Made by a program: the position numbers and the translations under genes | In this document: piece by piece, positions 1-7,769 of the stretch | Numbering within the stretch: the stretch's first letter is position 1 | Layout of the letters: every line of letters begins with the position of its first letter | Notes under the pieces: generated by a model | Told to the model about the DNA's origin: nothing | Database searches by the model: none | The model's input: only the letters and a program-made list of their open reading frames with translations | From: Nitrososphaerota archaeon | GTDB taxonomy: Archaea > Thermoproteota > Nitrososphaeria > Nitrososphaerales > UBA183 | DNA: 39,469 nucleotides | Assembly: GCA_027886865.1 (NCBI GenBank) | Contig: JAPCJR010000019.1 | Location: forward strand, 1-39,469 | Direction: 5' to 3'

Positions 1-17
1 GGATATATGACGAGAAG

Positions 18-386
18 ATGAGGAAAATGATGCTGCAGGCGGCCTCGGGCCACCCTTCGATCGTGAAGCTGACCACCTCAGATTTTGACAGCTATGTCAA
101 TGGCGGCAAGCCTGTCTTCGTTGACTTTTGGGCCGTCTGGTGTGGTCCGTGCAGGGCCATGGAACCGGTCGTCGAGAGGCTCGCAGCCAAGTACGCCGGG
201 AAAGTGGTGTTCGGAAAGCTGAACGTAGACGAAGAGTCTACGTTGGCCACACGATACGACGTCCAGTCCATCCCGACCTTCATGATTTTCAAGGATGGCA
301 GGCCTATTGACGCTGTCATCGGTGCGGTCGGGGAACCCATGCTCGATAGACTGATACAGAAATCAGCTGGCTCCACAAGCGCCTAG
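18..386 (+). CDS. trxA: Thioredoxin
   Basis: Small thiol-disulfide oxidoreductase of the cytoplasm, 122 aa. The redox centre WCGPC is at residues 41-45 within FWAVWCGPC, the cis-proline loop (SIPTFMIF) follows about 45 residues later, and the length is typical of a single thioredoxin domain with a short N-terminal extension. The ATG at 18 forms an ATGA overlap with a TGA at 19-21 that closes the reading frame entering from the window edge, so an upstream gene probably ends there and the two may be cotranscribed. Methionines at residues 4 and 5 are alternative starts. Its reductase and targets are not visible here. Confidence 0.93.
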   Translation: MRKMMLQAASGHPSIVKLTTSDFDSYVNGGKPVFVDFWAVWCGPCRAMEPVVERLAAKYAGKVVFGKLNVDEESTLATRYDVQSIPTFMIFKDGRPIDAVIGAVGEPMLDRLIQKSAGSTSA

Positions 387-388
387 GA

Positions 389-1141
389 TCATACCCTCGT
401 ACCGTCCAGAAGGAAGATGTCGGCATCCTTGGCATCGACGGCGCCAGAGGACAGGACCGGTCCGAAGTCGAAGCCTCCCTTTGCGTTTATCGCCTGGCCT
501 CCGACGAGGTTGTTGAAGGGCGGCATGACAATCAGCTCTCCTTCGCCTTTGACTCCTGTGGGATGGCCCGCCTTGCGTAGCAACTCAGCGATCTCGTAGC
601 CCGCGAAGAGCCATACGGCTTCCTTGCTCCTGGCACCGAACCTGTCTCTCATCTCGTACCTGAAATGGGAGTGTCCGATCACCATTCTCCCGCAGGAGAT
701 CACCTCCTGGGACGGCCACGAATGCCCATGAGTGACGCCTACCTTCTCGTCGGAACCTATCACGATGCCCGTGGAGGCGTGCAGCTTGACCCTACTGGGG
801 AGTAGCGTCTTTAGGCCGCCGTCGTGGTTGCCGGGGACCACCTCAACGGCCGCAAACACGTCGAGAAGCGTGTCGAAGAACCAAGGAATGACGTTCCAGT
901 CTATGTCCTCTACCTTCCCGATGGAGTGCTTGACGTCTCCCAAGACCACTATCCTGTTCGCGCGGTACTTCTCTGCGAGCAAGTTCAGGCGGTCCATGAT
1001 CTTGGTCGAGTATGGAGGAATCCTGAAGCCCTTCGCCGCCATCTCCTTCTCGAGGCCCAGGTGGAGGTCGGAGACTAGGATGGTGCACTCTTCTCCTTCT
1101 TTGAAGATTAGGGCTGCTTCTCCGGGGACTACCTTCAGCAA
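389..1141 (-). CDS. Calcineurin-like metallophosphoesterase
   Basis: Two-metal phosphoesterase of the archaeal MJ0037-like group, 250 aa. The metal-binding motifs appear in order: DLHLG (25-29), GDVKH (68-72), GNHD (104-107), the THGH block (137-140) and GHSH (156-159). The substrate cannot be read from sequence; relatives are called phosphohydrolases or DNA/RNA phosphodiesterases and some are linked to Lhr-type helicases, one of which lies about 10 kb away here. The start is TTG; a TATA-like element on the minus strand centred near 1170 is about 29 nt upstream, consistent with a leaderless message. It is convergent with the thioredoxin gene, with only 2 bases between the stops. Confidence 0.88.
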   Translation of the reverse strand: MLKVVPGEAALIFKEGEECTILVSDLHLGLEKEMAAKGFRIPPYSTKIMDRLNLLAEKYRANRIVVLGDVKHSIGKVEDIDWNVIPWFFDTLLDVFAAVEVVPGNHDGGLKTLLPSRVKLHASTGIVIGSDEKVGVTHGHSWPSQEVISCGRMVIGHSHFRYEMRDRFGARSKEAVWLFAGYEIAELLRKAGHPTGVKGEGELIVMPPFNNLVGGQAINAKGGFDFGPVLSSGAVDAKDADIFLLDGTRV

Positions 1142-1278
1142 GGCTTAGTCCTAGCTCGCGGAGGGACTAATTACCATTGCACTTCTTCGGGGAGTGGATC
1201 GAGTGTAATCGAAGGTCTTATCTCGGGGCCAGCAATCTGATATCGCATACGAACCGAGAGGCATCGGTCGGACGCAAG
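1142..1278. other. Spacer with two potential stem structures
   Basis: No convincing protein gene. The minus-strand TATA-like element GGTAATTAGTC (1165-1175) serves the phosphoesterase. Two inverted repeats are visible: ATTGCACT (1176-1183) against AGTGTAAT (1202-1209), with one wobble pair, and ATCTCGGGG (1220-1228) against CCCCGAGAT (1282-1290), a perfect 9-bp pair whose right arm lies in the last codons of the next gene. A small inner stem (ACCGA/TCGGT on the minus strand) sits inside the second. This may be a 3' end structure or a small RNA; I see no box C/D, box ACA or tRNA signature. Confidence 0.4.
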
Positions 1279-1941
1279 CTACCCCGAGATTAGCGGGAAT
1301 ATCTCGTGCCTGATGAACGACTTGAAATCCGGAAGGTCGACCCGGCTGAAGGAGGTCACGATGCAACTTCGTGTGAGTCCTATCGTGTATGCCTGACGCC
1401 TCGATTGGAAGACTATGTACCACAGCTGCCCGTGAGTAAGGTAGTCGGTATAGAGCGTGGTGTTCCCTAACGCCTCACCGTAAAGGGACAGCTTCGTAAT
1501 GTTGGGCAGGTCGACTCCGTCGTAGAATATCACCTTCGTGTTGTCGAAGTTCTCCTCATGGAATCGTTGGAGCACCTCAGGCTGGATCCTTGCTTCGACG
1601 ATCTGTCCGAGGCTCATGAAGAGCGCCTTGCTCATCTCGTTGGCGACGCTGTTCGCCCTGCTCTTCTTCTCGAAGACCGTGAGGAAGAGATTCTTGCCGA
1701 AGAGCTCGAACGAGAAGGGAGCCTGATAGGTCCTAGTCATCGGGATTGATTTTCCTCGCTGATTGACCGTGAATACCGTGTCGAACGAGAAGGTGCCTTC
1801 AAGCGACTCCTTGGAGATGGTCATGTCTGAAATCTCCGAGACCAGGTTGAAGCTCTGATCTTCGACGCTCATCTCCTGCTCGAGCTTGAAGCTCTTCAAT
1901 TTCGTTGCGAGCAGAGGCAGGTTGTTCTCCTCCTTCACCAT
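1279..1941 (-). CDS. Uncharacterised protein divergent from the SMC operon
   Basis: I do not recognise the family. With the ATG at 1941 the product is 220 aa; a GTG at 1986 would add 15 hydrophobic residues and is considered less likely. The sequence alternates short beta-like segments with charged helices and has no signal peptide, Cys cluster or Walker motif. The C-terminal third (DLPNITKLSLYGEAL, then LWYIVFQSRR) looks like a compact beta sheet domain. A weak minus-strand TATA-like stretch lies near 1987-1993. It faces away from the SMC-kleisin-KITE operon across a short spacer, so a shared regulatory region is possible; a functional link is only inferred from position. Confidence 0.7.
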   Translation of the reverse strand: MVKEENNLPLLATKLKSFKLEQEMSVEDQSFNLVSEISDMTISKESLEGTFSFDTVFTVNQRGKSIPMTRTYQAPFSFELFGKNLFLTVFEKKSRANSVANEMSKALFMSLGQIVEARIQPEVLQRFHEENFDNTKVIFYDGVDLPNITKLSLYGEALGNTTLYTDYLTHGQLWYIVFQSRRQAYTIGLTRSCIVTSFSRVDLPDFKSFIRHEIFPLISG

Positions 1942-2032
1942 GAATATCTTCGCTGCTAGGACCAAGACGCATAGCGGAAATATCACTAAGGTAAAAGTTA
2001 ATCGCGCTTTTCAGCTTCGGACACCGCAGCCC

Positions 2033-2039
2033 TAAAATA
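2033..2039 (+). promoter_or_regulatory. TATA box of the SMC operon
   Basis: TAAAATA centred about 31 nt before the TTG at 2067, so the message would begin only a few bases before the start codon. A GGAGGT at 2044-2049 lies too far upstream (17 nt) to be a normal Shine-Dalgarno site for this start. Confidence 0.5.
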
Positions 2040-2066
2040 CCTTGGAGGTTTTCCCTTTCCAGAATC

Positions 2067-4085
2067 TTGTCGAAGCCTCTGGGAGAGCTTTCGCTCCGCG
2101 AGAAGACATACTCTCCTCCGATAAAAGAGATAATCCTAGAGAACTTTATGAGCTACGAATACGCGAGAATACCATTCAGGGAGGGTCTGAACCTTGTGGT
2201 CGGTCCCAACGGGGCCGGCAAATCGTCTATCCTTCTGGCCATATCCGTTGCCTTCGGCCAGGCATACACCGAGAGGTCCAGGAAGCTGAGCGACCTCATC
2301 CGTCGCGGTAAGGAGATAGCGCGTGTATCTCTCATCTTTGATAACAGGGAGAGGAAGGGGACTCGGCCAATTCCCTACTCAAAGTCAGACACCTTCATGC
2401 TTTCGCGCTATCTTCGCAAGGACGGTTCATACTGGTATGAGGCGGACTATCGAGAGATAGACAAGAGCGAAGTGGTAAGGCTCCTGAGGGAGTTCGGCAT
2501 CAACCCGGACAATCTCCTGATAATCATGCACCAGGGGATGATCGAGGAGCTCGGTGCCATCTCTGCGCAACAGAGACTCACGATGGTGGAGGAGGCGGTA
2601 GGGTTCAGAGAGTACAGGGAGAGGATATTTCAGTCAGAGAACGACCTCAAGGCCCTCACCAGCGAAGAAGGTTCCCTTGTCCAGCTCATCGACAACGCTA
2701 ACCAGACCATCGAATACTGGAAGCAGGTCTACGAGCGATATCTCGAGAAGAAGAATCTCCAAGAGCACCGGGCCCTGCTCGAGAGGGAACTCCTCTGGGC
2801 GCAGGAGGGCAAGCTCTCCAAGTCGTTGCGTTCGGTCCGCGAGAAGCTTACCAACAAGCAGGAGAGCCTGGACGACCTCCAGGACCAGCAGAAACGGTCG
2901 GGGACCGAGTCCGAGATGCTGCACAAGTCGCTGCTTGGGAGACAGGTGGAGCTCAGCAAGCTCTACGGGGCGGTCGTCCGAGCGGAGAAGGAGCGGGCGA
3001 CCGACGATGGTGCCAAGCGGGCGATGGAGAACCTCCGGGACGAGCTCGAGAGCCTGCGAGAAGACCTTGCAACTCTCACTTCAGGTCTCGACCAGAAGAA
3101 GATGAAGCACATCCAAGAGGTCCTGGATTTTTCTTCTCAAAAGTCCAAGCGCGAGTCTGAGGAAGCCTCACGGAAGAAGACTGAGCTGGATCGGGAGGTG
3201 TCGTCACTACAGGCGGAGTTGGGCGGCGTCGAAGATTCGATCAAACGGACCACCGAGGAGTACATCTCTCAGAGGGTGAAGTTCGAGGTGCTCGGCTATC
3301 GCATCAAGCTCACAGAGTCCGAGATAAGGGAGCTGGAACGGTCGGAGAAGGAGGCTGTCGCAGAACTGGAAGCGCTGAAGAGCGACCTGGAGAGGGCGGG
3401 CGAGAGATTGGTCACGGAAAGGCAACCCTACGAGGTCTCGGAGGAGATGAAGTTAGTCTCGGCCCAACTGCAGAAGCTGCAGGACCTCCCGGAGGACGCA
3501 GAACGGATTTACAAGGATTACATCGGAAACATAGAGGGCCTGAAGGATAAGCTGACGCAGCTTCAGGAGAACAGGACGCTGATACTGCGCGAGCTCGAAG
3601 ACCGCAAGAAGGCATGGAGGTCTTCCGTCGAAGGACTCATCGAAGAGATTACTCCTGTGTATCAACATGTCCTTTCCACCGTAGGGGCGCTGGGTGCCAT
3701 ACGCCTCGAAGAAGGGAGTGGCATCGAGGAGACCGGCCTGCAGTTGCTCGTAGGCTACAAGGGCGCGCCTCCAGCCGTTCTGGACCCGTACACACAGAGC
3801 GGGGGCGAAAGGTCTGTAGCGCTCGTTGCGTTCATACTCTCGCTGCAGAGCAGGATAATCTCTCCCCTCAGAGCCATGGACGAGTTCGATATCCACATGG
3901 ACCCGAGGAACAGAGAGGCGATATTCAAGATGATACTCGCTCAGTCTAGGGCCAATCAGACATCCCAGAACATCGTCATCACGCCCTCGATCATATCTGT
4001 CATCGACCGGTCAGCACATGTCATAACCGTGCAGTCGGTCCACGGGGCCTCTGAGGTGAAGGAGTTTGCCGGAAAAGCAAGATAA
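2067..4085 (+). CDS. Compact SMC-family ATPase, Smc5/6-like head
   Basis: DNA-associated ABC ATPase of the SMC/Rad50 superfamily, 672 aa against roughly 1100-1200 for normal SMCs. N-terminal head: Walker A GPNGAGKS at 46-53, Q-loop region IIMHQGM near 153-158. A coiled coil runs from about 215 to 520. C-terminal head: signature SGGER at 578-582, Walker B PLRAMDE at 600-606, D-loop MD at 611-612, then NIVITPS at 635-641. The DEFDIHMD segment and the TP where most SMC proteins carry a His-containing switch resemble Smc5/Smc6 heads rather than Smc1-4 or bacterial SMC. There is no Cys pair for a Rad50 zinc hook and no obvious globular hinge. The kleisin gene overlaps its 3' end by 20 bases. Start is TTG, fitting a near-leaderless promoter. 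Family assignment is solid; the Smc5/6 affinity is my reading by eye. Confidence 0.85.
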   Translation: MSKPLGELSLREKTYSPPIKEIILENFMSYEYARIPFREGLNLVVGPNGAGKSSILLAISVAFGQAYTERSRKLSDLIRRGKEIARVSLIFDNRERKGTRPIPYSKSDTFMLSRYLRKDGSYWYEADYREIDKSEVVRLLREFGINPDNLLIIMHQGMIEELGAISAQQRLTMVEEAVGFREYRERIFQSENDLKALTSEEGSLVQLIDNANQTIEYWKQVYERYLEKKNLQEHRALLERELLWAQEGKLSKSLRSVREKLTNKQESLDDLQDQQKRSGTESEMLHKSLLGRQVELSKLYGAVVRAEKERATDDGAKRAMENLRDELESLREDLATLTSGLDQKKMKHIQEVLDFSSQKSKRESEEASRKKTELDREVSSLQAELGGVEDSIKRTTEEYISQRVKFEVLGYRIKLTESEIRELERSEKEAVAELEALKSDLERAGERLVTERQPYEVSEEMKLVSAQLQKLQDLPEDAERIYKDYIGNIEGLKDKLTQLQENRTLILRELEDRKKAWRSSVEGLIEEITPVYQHVLSTVGALGAIRLEEGSGIEETGLQLLVGYKGAPPAVLDPYTQSGGERSVALVAFILSLQSRIISPLRAMDEFDIHMDPRNREAIFKMILAQSRANQTSQNIVITPSIISVIDRSAHVITVQSVHGASEVKEFAGKAR

Positions 4086-4824
4086 GAAGCTGGAGGACAT
4101 TCTCCGGCTGATAGAGCTCTGCCGGAGCGTTCAATCGTCCAGCGTCGACCCGTTTCAGGTAAACATCAGGGAGAAGCTGCTGACGCTCAAGAAGCACCTG
4201 CCTGAATGGAATCTCATAGACGTCATGCTGATGGACTCCGAGGCCATGCAGCAGCTCGTGGGCATAGTCAAGCTGCAAGACCAATGGATAAAGCACAGAG
4301 CGTCGTCGCTCTACATAGACCCGCTCCTCCTCGAGCTGAAGATCAGGCTGCTCTCCCGTGAGGACCTCGCCAACAGCTTCGCAAAGTGCTGGCATCCGAT
4401 TGCCCAGGTGGACCAGCTCACTGCGAGAGGACTCGAGAAGGCGTTCATCTATTGGCGAGACCTGGTGCCTATGTCTGAACGGTTCAAGAACGAGTTTGGG
4501 AACTACGGGACAACCCCGGTCCAGATGGACTTCGAGGAGCTCCAGTCTCTGAACATCTTCACAAAGGAACAGTTCGAGACAAGGCTCAATACGCTAAACG
4601 ACGAGCTTGTCCAGAAAGCTGGTGACGGCGAGATCGACTACCGGTCATTCATAGAGGCTGAGACATTCGAGGAGAAGGCGGTCCGAGCCTACCTAGTGGC
4701 ATTCATCGTGACAGAGGGAAGGGCGAACGTAAGGACGGACCCGCTCACAGAGAAGATATTCATCTCCTCTGTGGTCGGACAGGCAGGTCCTGAAACAAAG
4801 TCGGTGGCGATAGAGATCATATGA
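4066..4824 (+). CDS. Kleisin-like subunit (ScpA/Nse4 role)
   Basis: Predicted 252-aa kleisin that would bridge the heads of the upstream SMC protein. Residues 26-95 (SVDPFQVNIRE, then a helical bundle ending IDPLLLELKIRLL) match the layout of archaeal ScpA N-terminal domains, in which an I-D-P-W-x-V-D-I segment is followed by helices that bind the SMC neck. Residues 187-235 (helix FEEKAVRAYLVAFIVTEGRA, then a short wing ending IFIS) resemble the C-terminal winged helix of kleisins that contacts an SMC cap. The middle part is the expected site for KITE binding. It overlaps the SMC gene by 20 bases and the next gene by an ATGA. Start is TTG. The identity is inferred from pattern and context, not a database match. 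Confidence 0.68.
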   Translation: MPEKQDKKLEDILRLIELCRSVQSSSVDPFQVNIREKLLTLKKHLPEWNLIDVMLMDSEAMQQLVGIVKLQDQWIKHRASSLYIDPLLLELKIRLLSREDLANSFAKCWHPIAQVDQLTARGLEKAFIYWRDLVPMSERFKNEFGNYGTTPVQMDFEELQSLNIFTKEQFETRLNTLNDELVQKAGDGEIDYRSFIEAETFEEKAVRAYLVAFIVTEGRANVRTDPLTEKIFISSVVGQAGPETKSVAIEII

Positions 4825-5375
4825 GCACAGATGATGGGGAGAGAGCGCTACTGGAGAGGAAGATGAGGAAGGCGCTGCAGATACTGATATTGCAGAGGGG
4901 AAGAAACCCAGGCGTCAAAGGCTGGGAGATGAAGAGGCACCTGGGTAAGGACTACAGGACAATCCTTCAGGTCCTCTCTACCGACTTAAAGTCGTTGGGT
5001 CTTGAGGTCCACGAAGTCCCAGGGATCGAGGGGACCGACGACTCCATCAGGTTCCTGCTCCGGTTCCGGGACTCGCCGACCCTCAGCGAGGCCGAGACTG
5101 CGGGTTTCCGGATAGACGACCTGGCTGTTCTGGCCGCCTCTATCGCCCTGGTGAACTCCAAGCAGGGCAGGATCGGTCGGAAGGAGCTGGAGAGCTTCCT
5201 GAGAGAGAAGTTCCCCAGATGGAGGGTCGACTATTCTCTGGACCGCTTCATCAAGAGGGGATACCTCGACCAGGACGACAAGGCGCTGTTGCGGATAGGG
5301 TGGCGGACGAGGGCGGAGGTGGACGAGAAGTCGCTGATGACCATCATCCTTGCCAGAGACACCGCACAGAAATGA
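4821..5375 (+). CDS. KITE subunit, Nse3/MAGE-like tandem winged helix
   Basis: 184 aa, two winged-helix units. The first (about 15-82) runs from KALQILILQ through VKGWEMKRHL and the YRTILQVLSTDLKSLGLEV segment; the second (about 97-178) runs from DDLAVLAASIAL to the end. The second resembles the MAGE/Nse3 domain: a hydrophobic helix before the gap, a KELESFLREK helix, then DRFIKRGYLD (compare the LI..FV..KYL pattern of MAGE), and IGWRTRAEVDEKSLM (compare WGPRA..E.SKMKVL). KITE proteins (ScpB, MukE, Nse1, Nse3) bind the middle of kleisins, which is what this position in the operon predicts. ATGA overlap with the kleisin gene. No nuclease subunit like Wadjet JetD follows. The winged-helix reading is fairly firm, the Nse3 link moderate. 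Confidence 0.65.
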   Translation: MSTDDGERALLERKMRKALQILILQRGRNPGVKGWEMKRHLGKDYRTILQVLSTDLKSLGLEVHEVPGIEGTDDSIRFLLRFRDSPTLSEAETAGFRIDDLAVLAASIALVNSKQGRIGRKELESFLREKFPRWRVDYSLDRFIKRGYLDQDDKALLRIGWRTRAEVDEKSLMTIILARDTAQK

Positions 5376-5388
5376 GGTCACCTATCAT

Positions 5389-5396
5389 CTTAAATC
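5389..5396 (+). promoter_or_regulatory. TATA box of the glutamate synthase genes
   Basis: CTTAAATC centred at 5393, 26 nt before a GTG at 5419. This spacing predicts a message starting at the GTG itself and argues against the TTG at 5350, which lies inside the KITE gene and upstream of the promoter. Confidence 0.6.
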
Positions 5397-5418
5397 TGAC
5401 CCGGGGGGACCTGAAGTA

Positions 5419-7767
5419 GTGTCACGAGTCGACAATCTGAGCAGAGGTCGCACCATAGAGGTTGCCACCTATCTGCCCATCCCACCTGCAAGGTCCCGGG
5501 AGTTCTGGACCAAGTGGAAGATTCAACACATCAGGCAGATGGCCACTACAGGCCTCGCAACCCTAGAACCGGTAATTCCTGAGGCTGAACGCACCCAGCG
5601 GGTCCTGGACAAGCTTTACCTCAAGGATCAGCGCTCTACGTTCGAGGGCACGAAGCGAACGACGAGCATGCCCCTGTTTCCTGGCTCTTCGGTCGAGCTC
5701 TCCTCACCGCTATACCTGGGCGACATGTCATTCGGTGCCCTATCCGGCATCCCCAATATAGCGATCGCTAGGGCTGCAGACGAGACGAAAGTCCTGGCGG
5801 GCACGGGCGAAGGGGGCCTCCTGAAAGAAGTCGGCGAATGTTCAAGGATAACTGTCCAGTGGGCCTCGGCGCGCTTCGGAGTTACAATATCATCCCTCCT
5901 GAAGGGAGAAGCTGTAGTGATCAAGATTGGCCAGGGCGCCAAGCCTGGGATAGGGGGCCACCTTCCCGGGGTGAAGGTCACTGAACCCATATCAGAAACA
6001 AGGAAGATTCCAATAGGCAAGGATGCCATCTCGCCCGCTCCCCACCATGACATCTACTCGATTGAGGACCTCGGCCAGAGGATACTCGGACTGAAGGAAG
6101 CTACAAAGAAGCCGATCTTCGTGAAAGTGGGGGCGACGAACTACATCCCCTACATCGCGTCGGGGATAGCGAGGATGGGAGCAGCTGGGATAATCATCGA
6201 TGGAGCGGGGGCAGGGACAGGAGCCGCCCCCTCCGTCGTCAAGGACAACGTCGGAATTCCCATCGAGCTAGCGACGGCTTCAGTGGATTCCATACTGAAG
6301 AAGGAGGGGTTTAGGGACCGCTTCACTGTCATAGCCGCCGGCAGGGTGAGCACTCCTGAAGACTCGCTCAAGCTGATGGCCCTCGGGGCCGACATGACGA
6401 GCCTCGGCACGGCGACCCTCATGGCCCTGGGATGCCTCATGGTCCACAAATGCCACATAGGCTACTGCCCGGCCGTCCTGACGAACAAGATCGCGCCGAA
6501 TCAGGTCAGGTCGCTCTCTCTGCAACAGTCGATCAAGTGGCTCGTCAACCTCATCAACGGCTGGACGGAAGAGATGCAGGTATTGATGGAGAAAGTCGGC
6601 GTTACGGACATCATGGATCTCAGGGGAAGGAGAGATCTCCTGTACTACCGTTCCCTGAACGAGGAGACGGCGTCCATACTCGGTTTCGAGAAGGCCGCTC
6701 CCAGCGGACGGACGGACGTAAGAAAGCGAGCTCTCCCGCCGCAAGGGCAGAAGCTTTGGCCTCCACATCGAGTGGGTATCCTCAGGGACATGGCCGGCAC
6801 CACAGGCAAGTATCCCGCCGAGTCGGAGATCTCCAGCATGGGAACGAACAGCCCCCCCTTCATCCAGGACCCGGTCCGCCTCACGGATTGGCTCGTCTCG
6901 GACGGAGCGCAGGTGACAAGGCCGAGCATAGACCCTTACAGGGAAGAGATTGAGATTTCGAGCTACATCGGAGGGGCTGACCTAAGGTTATCCTCCCCCT
7001 TCTTCTTCACCCGTCTCCCGCCCAACACCCCGGAGAGCGTCATCGTGATGTTTGCACGGGCGGCGAACGCGATGGGACTCTTACTAGATACCGACAGATC
7101 TACCGGTGCTACGCTCGAACCTTTCAAGGAGAGGATCATCTCCGACATCGAGGACGGGTTCAGCTCGGGTATTCGCTCAGTCCGCCTCGGGTGGTACCTG
7201 GCCGACCCCACGCGCGGCTCCCTGGTGAAGAGCCTGGCCGGCGGGGCCCCGATGCTGCTGCGTTCGCCGAGCGCGTGGGACGCCATCGCAACCATAATGA
7301 GAAACATCGCCGCCATGGACATCTTCTCAGGAATCATCCTCGACGAAGACGAGGCGGGTTCGGATATGCAGGTGGAGGCGGCCGTTTCACTCCTGGACCG
7401 TGAGCTCAAGCACCACGGGCTGAGGGGGAAGCTGAACGTTATCGCCGAGAGCAACGGGATACGCGGTTCGGATGACATCTTCAAGACGGTGGCGCTCGGC
7501 GCGGACTGCGTAGGGTTCGGGAAGGCTGCTTTGCTCGCGATCGGTGTCGAGGAGGACGACCGGGAGATCATACTCGACGCCAGGGCCTCACAAAGGCTGG
7601 AGAATTTCGTGGCCGCTACGCAGAAGGACATCAAGTTGCTGGCTGGCGCGGCCGGAATCAGCAACATCAACTCGACGCTCACCGGCAACAGAGAGCTGCT
7701 CAGGTCGATCGACATGGAGCCTTCATCTAGGATAGAGCTCGGCGTCAAACCAGCGGGGGGTGCTTGA
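5419..7767 (+). CDS. gltB: Glutamate synthase, FMN/Fe-S synthase subunit with duplicated barrel
   Basis: Archaeal-type glutamate synthase domain-2 protein, which reduces 2-oxoglutarate plus ammonia to glutamate on FMN. From GTG 5419 it is 782 aa. First half: barrel with GEGG, SPAPHHDIYSIEDLGQ, DGAGAGTGAAP, VIAAGRVSTPEDSLKLMALGAD and the 3Fe-4S ligands in CLMVHKCHIGYC (nucleotides about 6433-6468). The second half repeats the same order of elements (FARAANAM, GIILDEDEAG, VIAESNGIRGSDDIFKTVALGAD, then ISNINSTLTGNRELL) but lacks the Cys cluster, so it looks like a degenerate second copy. The amidotransferase and GXGXG parts are in the next gene. No GltD-like electron-donor subunit is nearby. Alternative start TTG 5350 (805 aa). 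Confidence 0.85.
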   Translation: MSRVDNLSRGRTIEVATYLPIPPARSREFWTKWKIQHIRQMATTGLATLEPVIPEAERTQRVLDKLYLKDQRSTFEGTKRTTSMPLFPGSSVELSSPLYLGDMSFGALSGIPNIAIARAADETKVLAGTGEGGLLKEVGECSRITVQWASARFGVTISSLLKGEAVVIKIGQGAKPGIGGHLPGVKVTEPISETRKIPIGKDAISPAPHHDIYSIEDLGQRILGLKEATKKPIFVKVGATNYIPYIASGIARMGAAGIIIDGAGAGTGAAPSVVKDNVGIPIELATASVDSILKKEGFRDRFTVIAAGRVSTPEDSLKLMALGADMTSLGTATLMALGCLMVHKCHIGYCPAVLTNKIAPNQVRSLSLQQSIKWLVNLINGWTEEMQVLMEKVGVTDIMDLRGRRDLLYYRSLNEETASILGFEKAAPSGRTDVRKRALPPQGQKLWPPHRVGILRDMAGTTGKYPAESEISSMGTNSPPFIQDPVRLTDWLVSDGAQVTRPSIDPYREEIEISSYIGGADLRLSSPFFFTRLPPNTPESVIVMFARAANAMGLLLDTDRSTGATLEPFKERIISDIEDGFSSGIRSVRLGWYLADPTRGSLVKSLAGGAPMLLRSPSAWDAIATIMRNIAAMDIFSGIILDEDEAGSDMQVEAAVSLLDRELKHHGLRGKLNVIAESNGIRGSDDIFKTVALGADCVGFGKAALLAIGVEEDDREIILDARASQRLENFVAATQKDIKLLAGAAGISNINSTLTGNRELLRSIDMEPSSRIELGVKPAGGA

Positions 7768-7769
7768 GC

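Noticed and set aside
1151..1423. 90-codon minus-strand frame in the spacer after the phosphoesterase
   Set aside because: It overlaps the unknown gene in another frame and its composition has no protein-like pattern.
2042..2311. Alternative 89-codon frame at the SMC gene start
   Set aside because: It is out of frame with the clear Walker A motif and lies entirely over the SMC N-terminal head.
2067..4085. Rad50/SbcC identity for the SMC-type ATPase
   Set aside because: No C-x-x-C zinc hook in the coil, and the head motifs DEFDIHMD and ITP do not fit Rad50, which has a His switch. The nearby phosphoesterase at 389-1141 is too short for Mre11 and is not in the operon.
2067..5375. Wadjet (JetABCD) plasmid-defence system
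   Set aside because: Three of the four roles could be matched, but there is no JetD-like toprim nuclease; the KITE gene is followed by a new promoter and glutamate synthase genes.
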